Shown: positions 1 through 6,910, numbered from the stretch's first letter. The stretch is 7,195 nt of DNA from Treponema sp. (GCA_017617145.1 JAFZWX010000043.1:1-7195); one strand, 5' to 3'. Numbers and translations are program-made. Notes: a model not told the origin generated them from the sequence alone.

Positions 1-1193
1 CGGACAACGACAGGCGCCTTTGGATTAACGATTCCCTGCTCATTGACGCATGGTTCAACAACTGGGACATTCCATATTACAGCGCTTTTCAATTCAAGAA
101 AGACAGTCTCTACAAATTCAAACTAAACTATGCAGAGGAATATGGCGCCGCTTATCTTACACTAAAATGGAAATGCGGGGATGATGCCTCCTATGAACCA
201 ATCCCTGATTCCGTTTGGCGTCAAAATGACAAGAGCACACGCGGTCTCAACCAAACCTATTACGGAAATATTTTCATGAAAGATTCGCTCCCCGAAGAAG
301 ACTTAAAGCACCTTTGGATTTCTGGAAAATCCAATGGAGTTTTTGACGGGCACTATACCAAAAGTGGCGCAGTTTCTGATTCCTTTGAAATATGGGTTTC
401 TCGAATTGACCCCAACACGGCAGGTTTTTACGGTAACCCAAAAACACTTTTATTGAACTATTTCGAGAAAATCCACAACTACTATCTCGGTTTGTTCAAG
501 AAACGTACGCGTAGTGCCATGTTCCTAACTGAGGAAGGAGGCCTAGACAATCCTCTCGACCAGAAATTCGTTGATGGCTTGAGCCTTCTTTATTCTCCAG
601 ACTCCCTTGATAAGTCTATCGCTGACGGGCAGGAATATTTAGACAACATTAAATCAGACAAGTATGATTGGGCCGTTTACGGTGGGCATGGAGGCCAGAC
701 TGGCCTTGGAAACGGGCTGGATATAACACGAGTGGAAAGAAACATGTGCGTGTCACCGAGATTCTTCCACTTTGCCTGCTGTGGTCCACTTACCTGCTAT
801 GATTTCTACGGCAACGCCAATAGTGCCTCTGTTGGAAGCGAGCATATCTTTAACACGATTAACGGCGGTTTTGTAAGTATCGGTTCATCCAAAACCAGTG
901 GAAGCGACCAAATGGATGGTTTCATGTACGACGCCTTTGAGCACAAATTCATTGGCGAATCGTTCCGAGAATGGGTAAACGAAAGAGTGAAAAGGAACCA
1001 GTACGGTCACAAGGAAGACCTTTACGATTGGTTCTATGGAGAATCGATTATCGGAGATCCGATGCAAAAACTGGCGGTGCCGGAACAAACAACGACTCGC
1101 ATCCATAAAGTCAAAGCACAACAGATACCACAAAAAAGCGGCAAGCTGTACGACCTTTTGGGAAGAACCAAAGGCTATTCCAACATCCATTAA
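1..1193 (+). CDS. PA14 domain + gingipain-like (C25) cysteine peptidase, 5' end missing
   Basis: The frame is open from the left edge (first full codon at base 3), so about 396 C-terminal residues are visible; an internal ATG at 276 is not the true start because similarity continues before it. Visible residues 1-72 look like the end of a PA14 domain: RLWINDSLLIDAW, then a YKFKLNY strand and the closing IPDSVW. PA14 is usually a carbohydrate- or surface-binding module. The rest matches the C25 caspase-like fold: FEIWVSRI with LLNYFEKIHNYY, the catalytic-type His-Gly in YGGHGG (His at bases 687-689), the candidate Cys pair in FACCG (777-782) about 30 residues later, and the late GDP motif in SIIGDPMQKL. 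Spacing of His and Cys resembles gingipains. The last residues, GKLYDLLGR, resemble the start of a type IX secretion-style C-terminal domain, but the protein stops about 9 residues later. It converges on the operon and is probably exported. Family call is firm; substrate is unknown. Confidence 0.88.
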   Translation, partial: DNDRRLWINDSLLIDAWFNNWDIPYYSAFQFKKDSLYKFKLNYAEEYGAAYLTLKWKCGDDASYEPIPDSVWRQNDKSTRGLNQTYYGNIFMKDSLPEEDLKHLWISGKSNGVFDGHYTKSGAVSDSFEIWVSRIDPNTAGFYGNPKTLLLNYFEKIHNYYLGLFKKRTRSAMFLTEEGGLDNPLDQKFVDGLSLLYSPDSLDKSIADGQEYLDNIKSDKYDWAVYGGHGGQTGLGNGLDITRVERNMCVSPRFFHFACCGPLTCYDFYGNANSASVGSEHIFNTINGGFVSIGSSKTSGSDQMDGFMYDAFEHKFIGESFREWVNERVKRNQYGHKEDLYDWFYGESIIGDPMQKLAVPEQTTTRIHKVKAQQIPQKSGKLYDLLGRTKGYSNIH

Positions 1194-1197
1194 TCAG

Positions 1198-1227
1198 CGA
1201 ACCGAAAACCCAAAGATTTTCGGTTTG
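1198..1227 (+). terminator. Terminator-like hairpin after the peptidase gene
   Basis: The arms CGAACCGAAAA (1198-1208) and TTTTCGGTTTG (1217-1227) pair over 11 bp with one G-T pair, around an 8-base loop. It begins a few bases after the peptidase stop codon, where a terminator is expected. The 3' arm is T-rich, but no clean T-run follows the stem, so it may instead protect the mRNA end or work in both directions. Confidence 0.45.
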
Positions 1228-1239
1228 GCTCTGTCAAGC
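1224..1239 (+). repeat. 16-base direct repeat, copy 1
   Basis: TTTGGCTCTGTCAAGC occurs here and identically at 7052-7067, in two non-coding regions about 5.8 kb apart that flank the operon. Here GGCT and AGCC (1227-1230 and 1237-1240) can form a small stem. At copy 2 the same word is the right arm of a much longer hairpin, so copy 1 could be a decayed or partial version of the same dispersed element. Confidence 0.6.
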
Positions 1240-1345
1240 CATTTCTAAAGTGCGCTCTGGTTAAACATCCAGTTTGTCATCTTGACTATTCCCTTGAAAC
1301 CACTCGGGAACGTGTAAGCTTCCCCACTCCTTTTTAGGGTTGATT

Positions 1346-1494
1346 TGTGGTTATTTCAAATCTAAAAAATGGAACATCCTTTTTTTTACTCCTTTAAAGG
1401 AATTTGCGAAAGAAAATATACGTTACCAAATTAAGAGGTTCTCCCTACGGTGGGAATACGGAATGCCACAAATAACATAATGTAAATAACCACA
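1346..1494. repeat. 149-base segment bounded by an 11-bp perfect inverted repeat
   Basis: TGTGGTTATTT (1346-1356) is the exact reverse complement of AAATAACCACA (1484-1494). The ends read TG...CA, as in some small mobile elements, and the inside has no open frame of note but contains a 12-bp palindrome at 1390-1401. No target-site duplication is visible in the flanking bases, so a miniature element is only one possibility; chance in AT-rich DNA is another. Confidence 0.35.
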
Positions 1495-1551
1495 GACAAT
1501 AATGAATAAATCTAATGATAAGAAGATGTTTTACTTCAATGTTTTTTTGAA

Positions 1552-2541
1552 TTAGAAGATGTAATATAAAAATTTAAAAAGGCCACCTAATTTCGTTTGA
1601 AGACTTATGGTAACAACCCCCCCACCATAATATTCAAATTTTTTATTTCCAAAATAATCATATTTACAAGCCTCTCGAAGATTATATTGTTTTATCATTT
1701 TACGAACCGGAACATCACTTAAAGGAATTCCTACGGGATAAGCATTCTCTACATTATTATCATCTAAGTGGCTATAACATACCCACTGATCCACAGGAGA
1801 AGATTTAAGAAAATTAATAAAGTTTATACTAAATTCTTTATTAGAAGAAATTATACCATTTTTAAAATCAAAAGAAAATGTTTGATTATTTGACGCAATA
1901 TTTGCAACAAAAGAAACAGAAATATTATCAACCACATCACCAACAGCAACATTCACATAATAACTTTTTACATACATATCAAACTTTTCCAATTTTTCAG
2001 TCGAGACCCGTTCAAGGTATGCTTTCATAATCGTACTATATTCCTGAACACATATATCAACAGGAGCAAAAATCTTCTTAAACTCATTCTTTATGGGCGT
2101 TTTAAGCGGTCCAAAATCATATTGATCAAGTACCGCATCAATTGTATTGTCAAAATTAATTATCGTTTTAATTTTTAAAGCGTCTGTTTTTACTGTTATT
2201 TCATCACTAAAACGTTTTTCACCGAGAAAAACCTTCCCAGCCAACTCTTTAGGCAAACCCGAAACAAAGTTGTAATCTAATTGGAATTCATATCCAAAAA
2301 CAACTTTATCCTTCCCTTGAACATCTATACCTATATTATTTATCGTTATTTTCAAAGGACCAAAATTTGGAATAACAACATCATACGATTTAGCCAACTT
2401 GTGATTTAAAATCTTATTTATGGCAGCCTCACCTATATTTGATTGAACCTTGACTGGTCTAATCATTTCCTGTTGATTACTAAAATCCATTGAAAAAATC
2501 AACGAACAAAATGATAGTAAGATAAAAAATATTTTTTTCAT
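1552..2541 (-). CDS. Exported protein of unknown function, partner of the PLAT protein (329 aa)
   Basis: I do not recognise a named family. Residues 1-17 form a signal peptide (MKK, then a hydrophobic run with probable cleavage after IFS), so the product is exported. The following residues, about 30-95, read as a short helix (AAINKILNHKL) and then alternating strands (VVIPNFGPLKITINNIGIDV), and residues 130-190 are richer in helix. This order recalls lipid-carrying TULIP-type folds, but that is inference by eye. There are three cysteines in the mature part (164, 255, 292). The C-terminus is aromatic and ends in Phe (FKFLYYIF). The ATG lies 3 bases after the stop of the upstream gene, and the only Shine-Dalgarno-like match (AAAGG, 2557-2553) is weak and 11 bases away, which points to translational coupling. 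Some stretches are extremely AT-rich. A run of seven G (1617-1623 on the + strand as C7) encodes part of GGGV at residues 306-309. Confidence 0.85.
   Translation of the reverse strand: MKKIFFILLSFCSLIFSMDFSNQQEMIRPVKVQSNIGEAAINKILNHKLAKSYDVVIPNFGPLKITINNIGIDVQGKDKVVFGYEFQLDYNFVSGLPKELAGKVFLGEKRFSDEITVKTDALKIKTIINFDNTIDAVLDQYDFGPLKTPIKNEFKKIFAPVDICVQEYSTIMKAYLERVSTEKLEKFDMYVKSYYVNVAVGDVVDNISVSFVANIASNNQTFSFDFKNGIISSNKEFSINFINFLKSSPVDQWVCYSHLDDNNVENAYPVGIPLSDVPVRKMIKQYNLREACKYDYFGNKKFEYYGGGVVTISLQTKLGGLFKFLYYIF
1617..1623 (-). repeat. Run of seven G within the 329-aa gene
   Basis: The coding strand has G7 across codons 307-309 (GGG GGG G..), about 20 residues before the C-terminus. The run is short for slippage, and a frame change would alter only the tail. 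It is listed because it is the smallest of three G/C runs oriented the same way in this otherwise AT-rich region. Confidence 0.6.
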
Positions 2542-2544
2542 ATT

Positions 2545-5500
2545 TTACCAAGCCTTTGCGATTTCAATTGCATTAACAAATCCCATATTGTCAAACACAT
2601 ATAGTCCAGATCCTTGATTCACATTTAAAATTAACGAAATGTTACAACTTCCAGTTCCATAAGTTAGTGCAGAAATCACATCCATGGGAAGCGTATATTG
2701 AATGCTGTTAAACACATCACGAGGTAAACCAGTAAGATTTTTCTGTCCAATTGTTTTATCATTTATTCCATTTGCGGGACAATTCACAGACATTTCAAGA
2801 GTTCCAACCCAATATACATTTGGTTGAGGATTAGGTATGTAAAGATTTACTGAAATTGTATTTGAAACATTTTCAAGTTCAGATGGACTGAAGTTCCTAC
2901 TCTTTATTACCATATACCCATTTCCATATATACCTAGCGCCCCCTCTCCTTCCTGTTTCGGAGAAGAAACAGATAGAAGTTCATTGCCGGGAGAGTTCCA
3001 ATCATTAGCATTATCAAAAGACATAAAACTTACCGAATAAGCATTTAATTCCGTACCAGCAACAACATGTTCATTAGCATCATTCCCTGATTTACTATCA
3101 AAACGAATGTTATCTATTCTATAATTTTCAGGATTGTTGTTAACATTGAGTGCAAAAATCAATTGTGCATTGGGATGATTCGAAGACAGAGCTCCGAACA
3201 CCTGCTCATCAAATTCAAAAGTAACTGTATTCCAACCAGGAGCCAATCCAGTTAGCACATTAATACCAACATACGCATTATAGATATTTGCAGAAGGAAT
3301 ATCCACAAAAAGCTGGAAATCCCCATACCAATATGGGTTTACCTGTATCTTTGGAACCCAAATATCAACCATCAATCTATTAGATGTCAAATCCAACTCA
3401 TAGGTATTGAACAAAGGAGACCTAATAAAGGTATACCCCCCCCCAAGAACTTCCAAAGACGATCCGGTTTCGCCAACCTTTATCGTGCTATCATACCTAA
3501 GTTTTCCATCATCATTTGTCCATGGTCTACTCTTATCATCGAAACTGAAGAACGAAGGCTGAGACACAATTGAAAATTCAAATTTTTCCATTGCAGAATT
3601 TCCCTTACGGCTCATATGCATTGGAATCTTATCGCCATGAAGTCCTGTCGGAATTTTGACGGATATTTTATTTTCACTAACAGAAATAATTTCTGCCAGA
3701 ACACCGCCAAAATCTACCAAAACATCATCTTTATCGTTTCCAAATTTCTTTCCAACAATATCAACCACATCTCCTATTCGAACACTCGTTTTAGATACAG
3801 AATATACAACAGGATAGAAATCATTGATAACAGAGATTGTTTCATCAAACACTTCATCCCATTCATTACTTACAATTCTAAAGTTGTAACGCCCATCTTT
3901 AATATTTTCAGGTACAGTAAGAACAACGCCCCTGTCTTTTATCATAAATACCGTCAACAAATTATCGCCTAAATAGAAACGAGAGCTATCATTAATATTA
4001 TGAGCCTTCACTTCAAACGTACTACCGGGTTCCACAGTTGTAATCGCTATATCATCTAAAACAGGTTTCGGATTTAATACTCGAATGGTTACACCATATG
4101 AGAAACCCTCAATAACAACACTATTAGAGTATTCTCCTACAGGAGTGTTTTCTGGTATACGGAATTTTAAAACATTTGTACTCGAATAAATCGGTTTAAT
4201 AGAAGTAGCCAGATTTAAAACCACATGTGCACCAGCAGGAGCATAAAGTACCGGGATCGTCACAGTTTCACCGGGCAAAACATCAAATTCATTCTTTGTG
4301 AAGAGGGGTGTAGTAACATTCGGACACGTACCAGTTTCCCAAGAAAGCGAATTATCCTCATCTATCGCCTTTATTACTTTAACAACGGTTCCATTATTGG
4401 TGGAATCATCAAGATAGCTTATTGGCCCTACATAGGGTATCTTCTCCCCATCGACATAAACATTCGGATCAATTAAAATTTGGTCAACAATCCATTCCGA
4501 ACCTGATCCTGATCCATCACTAGTTATAGTTACCTTTCGAATGCCCTTCAAGTCCTTATTACCCAATACCCAGAAAACGTCCGTATCACCTTTTTCAAAA
4601 TTATTCAAGGTATTATCAAGATTAAAACTTTCAACAGCCCCAGAACAACCTTCTATTTTCATAGTAATATCAGAGTTCGTTCCGGCACCATCTGAATTAG
4701 CCGTATTAATAACGATTGCATATTCGGTTAAATTAGACGGATTAGCACGTTCGGCAACAATTTCAAGATGTCCATAGACAGTTTTGTTTAATGCTTTTAC
4801 CTCTCTCAATTTCGATATATCAAGCTTACAATATTTTGTAGTCAAGTATGCACTCCCTAAAGAACTTCCACAATCAAACCACTGATGGAATGGGAAATAC
4901 TGTTCTTCTTTAGGCATATAAGCGCCATTCTCTGTTAAAACATAATGTTTATATGTAACCGAATTCAAATACCAGTACTGCTCCTTAATATCAGGCCAAC
5001 CAGAAGACACTCCATACAGCCAGTGAATTTTCAGACTTTTAATATCATCCAAAGCTTCGTCCGTAACGAATGTGTAACTATCCGTATCACCCGCTTCAAA
5101 ATCATCATAACCGTCTCTATCAAGATTAAAGAGCAAGCACTTATTATTGACATCGCATATCTCAGCAACAACATCTGCGTTAGTTCCTGCCCCATCCATA
5201 TTTCCAATTTCACCAGTTACCACATTAAACTCATAAACATGCGGACTAGCATTATAATCCAGAGTATATATATTAGGATTACTTCCGCCAATCCATTTGT
5301 CAGCAGGAAACCACTTATGAAAAGCGATCTTATTGTTGGGCAAGACAGCATCCACTGTTACAGAATCAAGATACCATGCTGAACCACTACCAGAATCATC
5401 GTTTTCTACAACAATTGAAAAATCATCAACCAACAAATACGGAAATTCAACACGCGCAAAAGAGATTCCGTTTTTTTCTGTATCTCCATTAAGTGTTCCT

Positions 5501-6450
5501 TTTACACAACGACCTGGAATACCATTATAATCTTTACCGCAAAGCGTTACTTTAATCCCAGCATCGGTACCTGCACCCGCAGACTTTCCCGTATATGCGT
5601 GAAATTTGTACACAACCGTACCGCATGGAAAGTCACCTATATAAACATTATCCCCTGCTAACGGCTTAAGAACAGGACAACCGTATGCTATAATTTCATC
5701 ATTTTCAATTTTCACCCCAGAATGAATAATTGAAAAATCATCTGCGAACTTAGGATATGAAGTCGTAAAATCTTTTGTAATACTAAAACAGGCGGAATTA
5801 AGCAAAGTTTTTCCATTTGCGAGACGCGCCATGTTGCTACGATCTGATTCCAAAATGTAATTTAATGTATCTTTCAAATAATCTTCTACTAAATCAGACG
5901 AAATCAAAGCATCCGTCAAGGTAGTCATACCAGGAAAAACCAAATCAGCAAGACTAAAATCCGTTGATGTATGCAATTCTACATTTGTTAATTTCATCTC
6001 AGTAAGACATAATTCCATATCAACATCTGTAGTACTAACATGATTTTCATCAACAAATGAAATCAAATCGCCATCAGACAAAGATAGTCCCAAGCGTCCA
6101 CTTAAATTCGCAGTAGACACACTGGAGTGAAACAAAGATACAATTTCACTTTCTCCATTAATAACCGCCGTAGCCTTCAACGAGGCAGTTTCCCCCTCTA
6201 AGCTCAGCATAAAATTATGAAAATAAAGCGAATTTACATCCATACTAAAACTACTGCTTTGAGGCAGTTTATTTAATATTGCAGAAGCAGTTCCCAAATC
6301 AGTTGGACTTGAATGAATATAGAGTTTCACCAAATTATTGAGACTATTTTCATCAATTGATAAAGTCACCATTCCAGCATATTCATTCGGTGAAAAGACA
6401 GCAAAACTCATTGCAGTAAGAAAGATTAAAGGCAATATTAGCTTTTTCAC
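2545..6450 (-). CDS. Large exported multidomain protein with three PLAT domains and tandem jelly-roll domains (1301 aa)
   Basis: The start is GTG at 6450-6448, chosen because GGGAGA lies 5 bases upstream and a clean signal peptide follows (1-17, cleavage after SFA). Residues 20-270 form a domain I cannot assign: alternating strands (35-125), then a helical part near 165-215, with cysteines 148, 221, 258. Three PLAT/LH2 domains follow at about 278-387, 404-526 and 575-662; each carries the AGT signature (GAGTDA, GAGTNAD, GAGTNSD) and a late Trp-containing strand (SAWYLDSV, QYWYLNSV, SEWIVDQI). PLAT domains are known for binding lipid membranes or proteins. Next are Ig-like (718-793), TIG-like (795-875) and IPT/TIG (877-961) domains, then two related jelly-roll domains (966-1117 and 1139-1293) sharing FSFD/MSFD, NPYWYG/NVYWVG and a final DN-G/R-F strand. 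No enzyme motif, lipobox, membrane anchor or sorting tail is seen. It is probably a surface or secreted binding protein, co-expressed with the next gene. Codons 1003-1005 form G9. Confidence 0.92.
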   Translation of the reverse strand: MKKLILPLIFLTAMSFAVFSPNEYAGMVTLSIDENSLNNLVKLYIHSSPTDLGTASAILNKLPQSSSFSMDVNSLYFHNFMLSLEGETASLKATAVINGESEIVSLFHSSVSTANLSGRLGLSLSDGDLISFVDENHVSTTDVDMELCLTEMKLTNVELHTSTDFSLADLVFPGMTTLTDALISSDLVEDYLKDTLNYILESDRSNMARLANGKTLLNSACFSITKDFTTSYPKFADDFSIIHSGVKIENDEIIAYGCPVLKPLAGDNVYIGDFPCGTVVYKFHAYTGKSAGAGTDAGIKVTLCGKDYNGIPGRCVKGTLNGDTEKNGISFARVEFPYLLVDDFSIVVENDDSGSGSAWYLDSVTVDAVLPNNKIAFHKWFPADKWIGGSNPNIYTLDYNASPHVYEFNVVTGEIGNMDGAGTNADVVAEICDVNNKCLLFNLDRDGYDDFEAGDTDSYTFVTDEALDDIKSLKIHWLYGVSSGWPDIKEQYWYLNSVTYKHYVLTENGAYMPKEEQYFPFHQWFDCGSSLGSAYLTTKYCKLDISKLREVKALNKTVYGHLEIVAERANPSNLTEYAIVINTANSDGAGTNSDITMKIEGCSGAVESFNLDNTLNNFEKGDTDVFWVLGNKDLKGIRKVTITSDGSGSGSEWIVDQILIDPNVYVDGEKIPYVGPISYLDDSTNNGTVVKVIKAIDEDNSLSWETGTCPNVTTPLFTKNEFDVLPGETVTIPVLYAPAGAHVVLNLATSIKPIYSSTNVLKFRIPENTPVGEYSNSVVIEGFSYGVTIRVLNPKPVLDDIAITTVEPGSTFEVKAHNINDSSRFYLGDNLLTVFMIKDRGVVLTVPENIKDGRYNFRIVSNEWDEVFDETISVINDFYPVVYSVSKTSVRIGDVVDIVGKKFGNDKDDVLVDFGGVLAEIISVSENKISVKIPTGLHGDKIPMHMSRKGNSAMEKFEFSIVSQPSFFSFDDKSRPWTNDDGKLRYDSTIKVGETGSSLEVLGGGYTFIRSPLFNTYELDLTSNRLMVDIWVPKIQVNPYWYGDFQLFVDIPSANIYNAYVGINVLTGLAPGWNTVTFEFDEQVFGALSSNHPNAQLIFALNVNNNPENYRIDNIRFDSKSGNDANEHVVAGTELNAYSVSFMSFDNANDWNSPGNELLSVSSPKQEGEGALGIYGNGYMVIKSRNFSPSELENVSNTISVNLYIPNPQPNVYWVGTLEMSVNCPANGINDKTIGQKNLTGLPRDVFNSIQYTLPMDVISALTYGTGSCNISLILNVNQGSGLYVFDNMGFVNAIEIAKAW
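2572..3555 (-). repeat. Tandem pair of jelly-roll (carbohydrate-binding-like) domains, coding repeat
   Basis: The two copies (3555-3100 and 3036-2572) follow the same plan at protein level: a Ser-Phe-Asp opening, a Gly-Tyr strand followed by KS or RS, an IP/VP strand, a conserved N-x-YW-x-G, a Pro-Ala or Pro-Ser strand, LTGL, then LNVN and a final strand with Asp-Asn. They have diverged strongly, so the duplication is old. Similar repeats occur in surface or glycan-active proteins of myxobacteria and fibrobacters as far as I recall; the ligand is unknown. Confidence 0.65.
3436..3444 (-). repeat. Run of nine G within the large gene (possible slippage site)
   Basis: The coding strand reads CTT then G9 then TATACC, giving Leu-Gly-Gly-Gly-Tyr at residues 1002-1006. 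Loss of one G would lead to a TGA 15 codons after the third glycine; gain of one would lead to a TAG after 4 codons. Either change would remove both jelly-roll domains and leave the PLAT and Ig part intact. Confidence 0.75.
4465..5619 (-). repeat. Three PLAT domain repeats, coding repeat
   Basis: Copies lie at about 5619-5290, 5241-4873 and 4728-4465. All have the G-AGT-(D/N)-A/S motif early in the domain and a G-D-T-D or similar turn (GDTDSYTF, GDTDVFWV; GDTEKNG in copy 1) before the Trp strand. Copies 1 and 3 share a SGSGS turn before that strand; copy 2 has a longer insert with GVSSGWPDIKE there. Copies 1 and 2 are followed by similar FHKWF and FHQWF strands. Sequence divergence is high, so recent expansion is unlikely. 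Confidence 0.85.
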
Positions 6451-6455
6451 AATTA

Positions 6456-6461
6456 TCTCCC
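6456..6461 (-). promoter_or_regulatory. Shine-Dalgarno sequence fixing the GTG start
   Basis: GGGAGA lies 5 bases before the GTG at 6450-6448. This spacing, together with the signal peptide beginning at that codon, makes GTG the best start. The next ATG (codon 14) would cut away most of the signal peptide. Confidence 0.8.
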
Positions 6462-6478
6462 AGACCCAAATTGAGTCT
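6462..6478 (-). promoter_or_regulatory. Hairpin in the leader, directly upstream of the Shine-Dalgarno sequence
   Basis: In the operon mRNA, AGACTC pairs with GGGTCT (one G-U pair) around a 5-base loop. The hairpin ends right against GGGAGA, so it could affect ribosome access. It may also be incidental; the stem is short. Confidence 0.35.
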
Positions 6479-6501
6479 TTTTTTATAAAATAAAATAAAG
6501 C

Positions 6502-6530
6502 ATAATAAAATTCATTCTTTTTTTTGTAAA
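6502..6530 (-). promoter_or_regulatory. Sigma70-like promoter of the two-gene operon
   Basis: On the - strand TTTACA (6530-6525) and TATTAT (6507-6502) are separated by exactly 17 bases; each hexamer matches the consensus at five of six positions. The upstream DNA is very AT-rich and could act as an UP element. Transcription would begin near 6494 and give a leader of about 44 bases. AT-rich DNA produces such matches easily, but the spacing and location fit well. Confidence 0.55.
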
Positions 6531-6871
6531 AAATAAGTTAATGTTAAAAATTCAAACAAAATAATTGAATATAAATTTCAAAAAAAAGTTTTATATAAGT
6601 TATTAAAATTATTAAATATAAATCACCTTCGTTTATTAGTGATTAAAAAAAATACGATTTTTAGTAAGACAACTTCCATGAGTTTGATGTTTAATTCTTA
6701 GCAAAATTGAAAAATTCATAAATTCAATCATGATATAGGCAAATTTCACGTCTCAGAAATCAGAAACTCGACATTTCAATATTTCATAGATAAACTTTCA
6801 ATCTAAAAAAAGCATTTCATAAGTTTGTTGTAAATTTTCACTAATTTATTGTTAAGGGAGACCTATTTCTA

Positions 6872-6887
6872 TAGAGTGTCAACTCTA
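6872..6887. promoter_or_regulatory. Small palindrome next to the poly-C tract
   Basis: TAGAGT and ACTCTA form a perfect 6-bp inverted repeat around GTCA. It ends one base before the C13 run. It could be a protein-binding site or a short hairpin. It lies more than 340 bases upstream of the operon promoter, so a link with it is not evident. Confidence 0.3.
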
Positions 6888-6888
6888 G

Positions 6889-6910
6889 CCCCCCCCCCCC
6901 CAAAAAAAAA
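6889..6910. repeat. Homopolymer tract C13 followed by A9
   Basis: Thirteen C and nine A stand side by side in otherwise mixed, AT-rich DNA. Tracts of this length are prone to length change in replication and to sequencing error. No gene overlaps it convincingly, so any effect would be on regulation or spacing. Confidence 0.85.

Larger units (their letters stand above)
1194..1551. other. Intergenic region between converging genes (358 bases)
   Basis: No convincing gene lies here. The stretch holds a terminator-like hairpin (1198-1227), a 16-base word repeated at 7052-7067, weak GC-rich hairpins around 1257-1310 (for example TTCCC facing GGGAA), an 11-bp inverted repeat bounding 1346-1494, and the 12-bp perfect palindrome TCCTTTAAAGGA at 1390-1401. 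No T-run terminator is visible just after the 329-residue gene on the - strand; a weak 5-bp stem (CCC facing GGG, near 1442-1456) is the best candidate. Confidence 0.7.

Noticed and set aside
1036..1248. + strand frame overlapping the peptidase end, considered as a frameshifted continuation
   Set aside because: Beyond the peptidase stop it runs through the perfect hairpin at 1198-1227 and shows no sorting-domain signature, so it is more likely a shadow frame.
1245..1355. - strand open frame of 36 codons ending ...WMFNQSAL
   Set aside because: It reads plausibly as a protein tail, but it has no start before its final third, no ribosome site, and no recognisable family; too short to call a gene remnant.
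2490..2541. Lipoprotein signal around Cys12 of the 329-aa protein
   Set aside because: The sequence LLSFC has Phe before Cys, and the cysteine sits in the middle of the hydrophobic core, which does not fit a lipobox.
3616..5530. Several + strand frames and one - strand frame of 60-145 codons inside the large gene
   Set aside because: They lie opposite or out of frame with a clearly domain-bearing 1301-residue protein and show no domain or ribosome site of their own.
6462..6483. Hairpin plus T-run on the + strand, as a terminator
   Set aside because: No + strand gene precedes it, and in that orientation the stem contains a C-A mismatch; it is better explained as operon leader.
6854..6882. 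TTGACA on the - strand as a -35 box
   Set aside because: At 16-18 bases downstream there is only TCCCTT-type sequence, with no acceptable -10 box.
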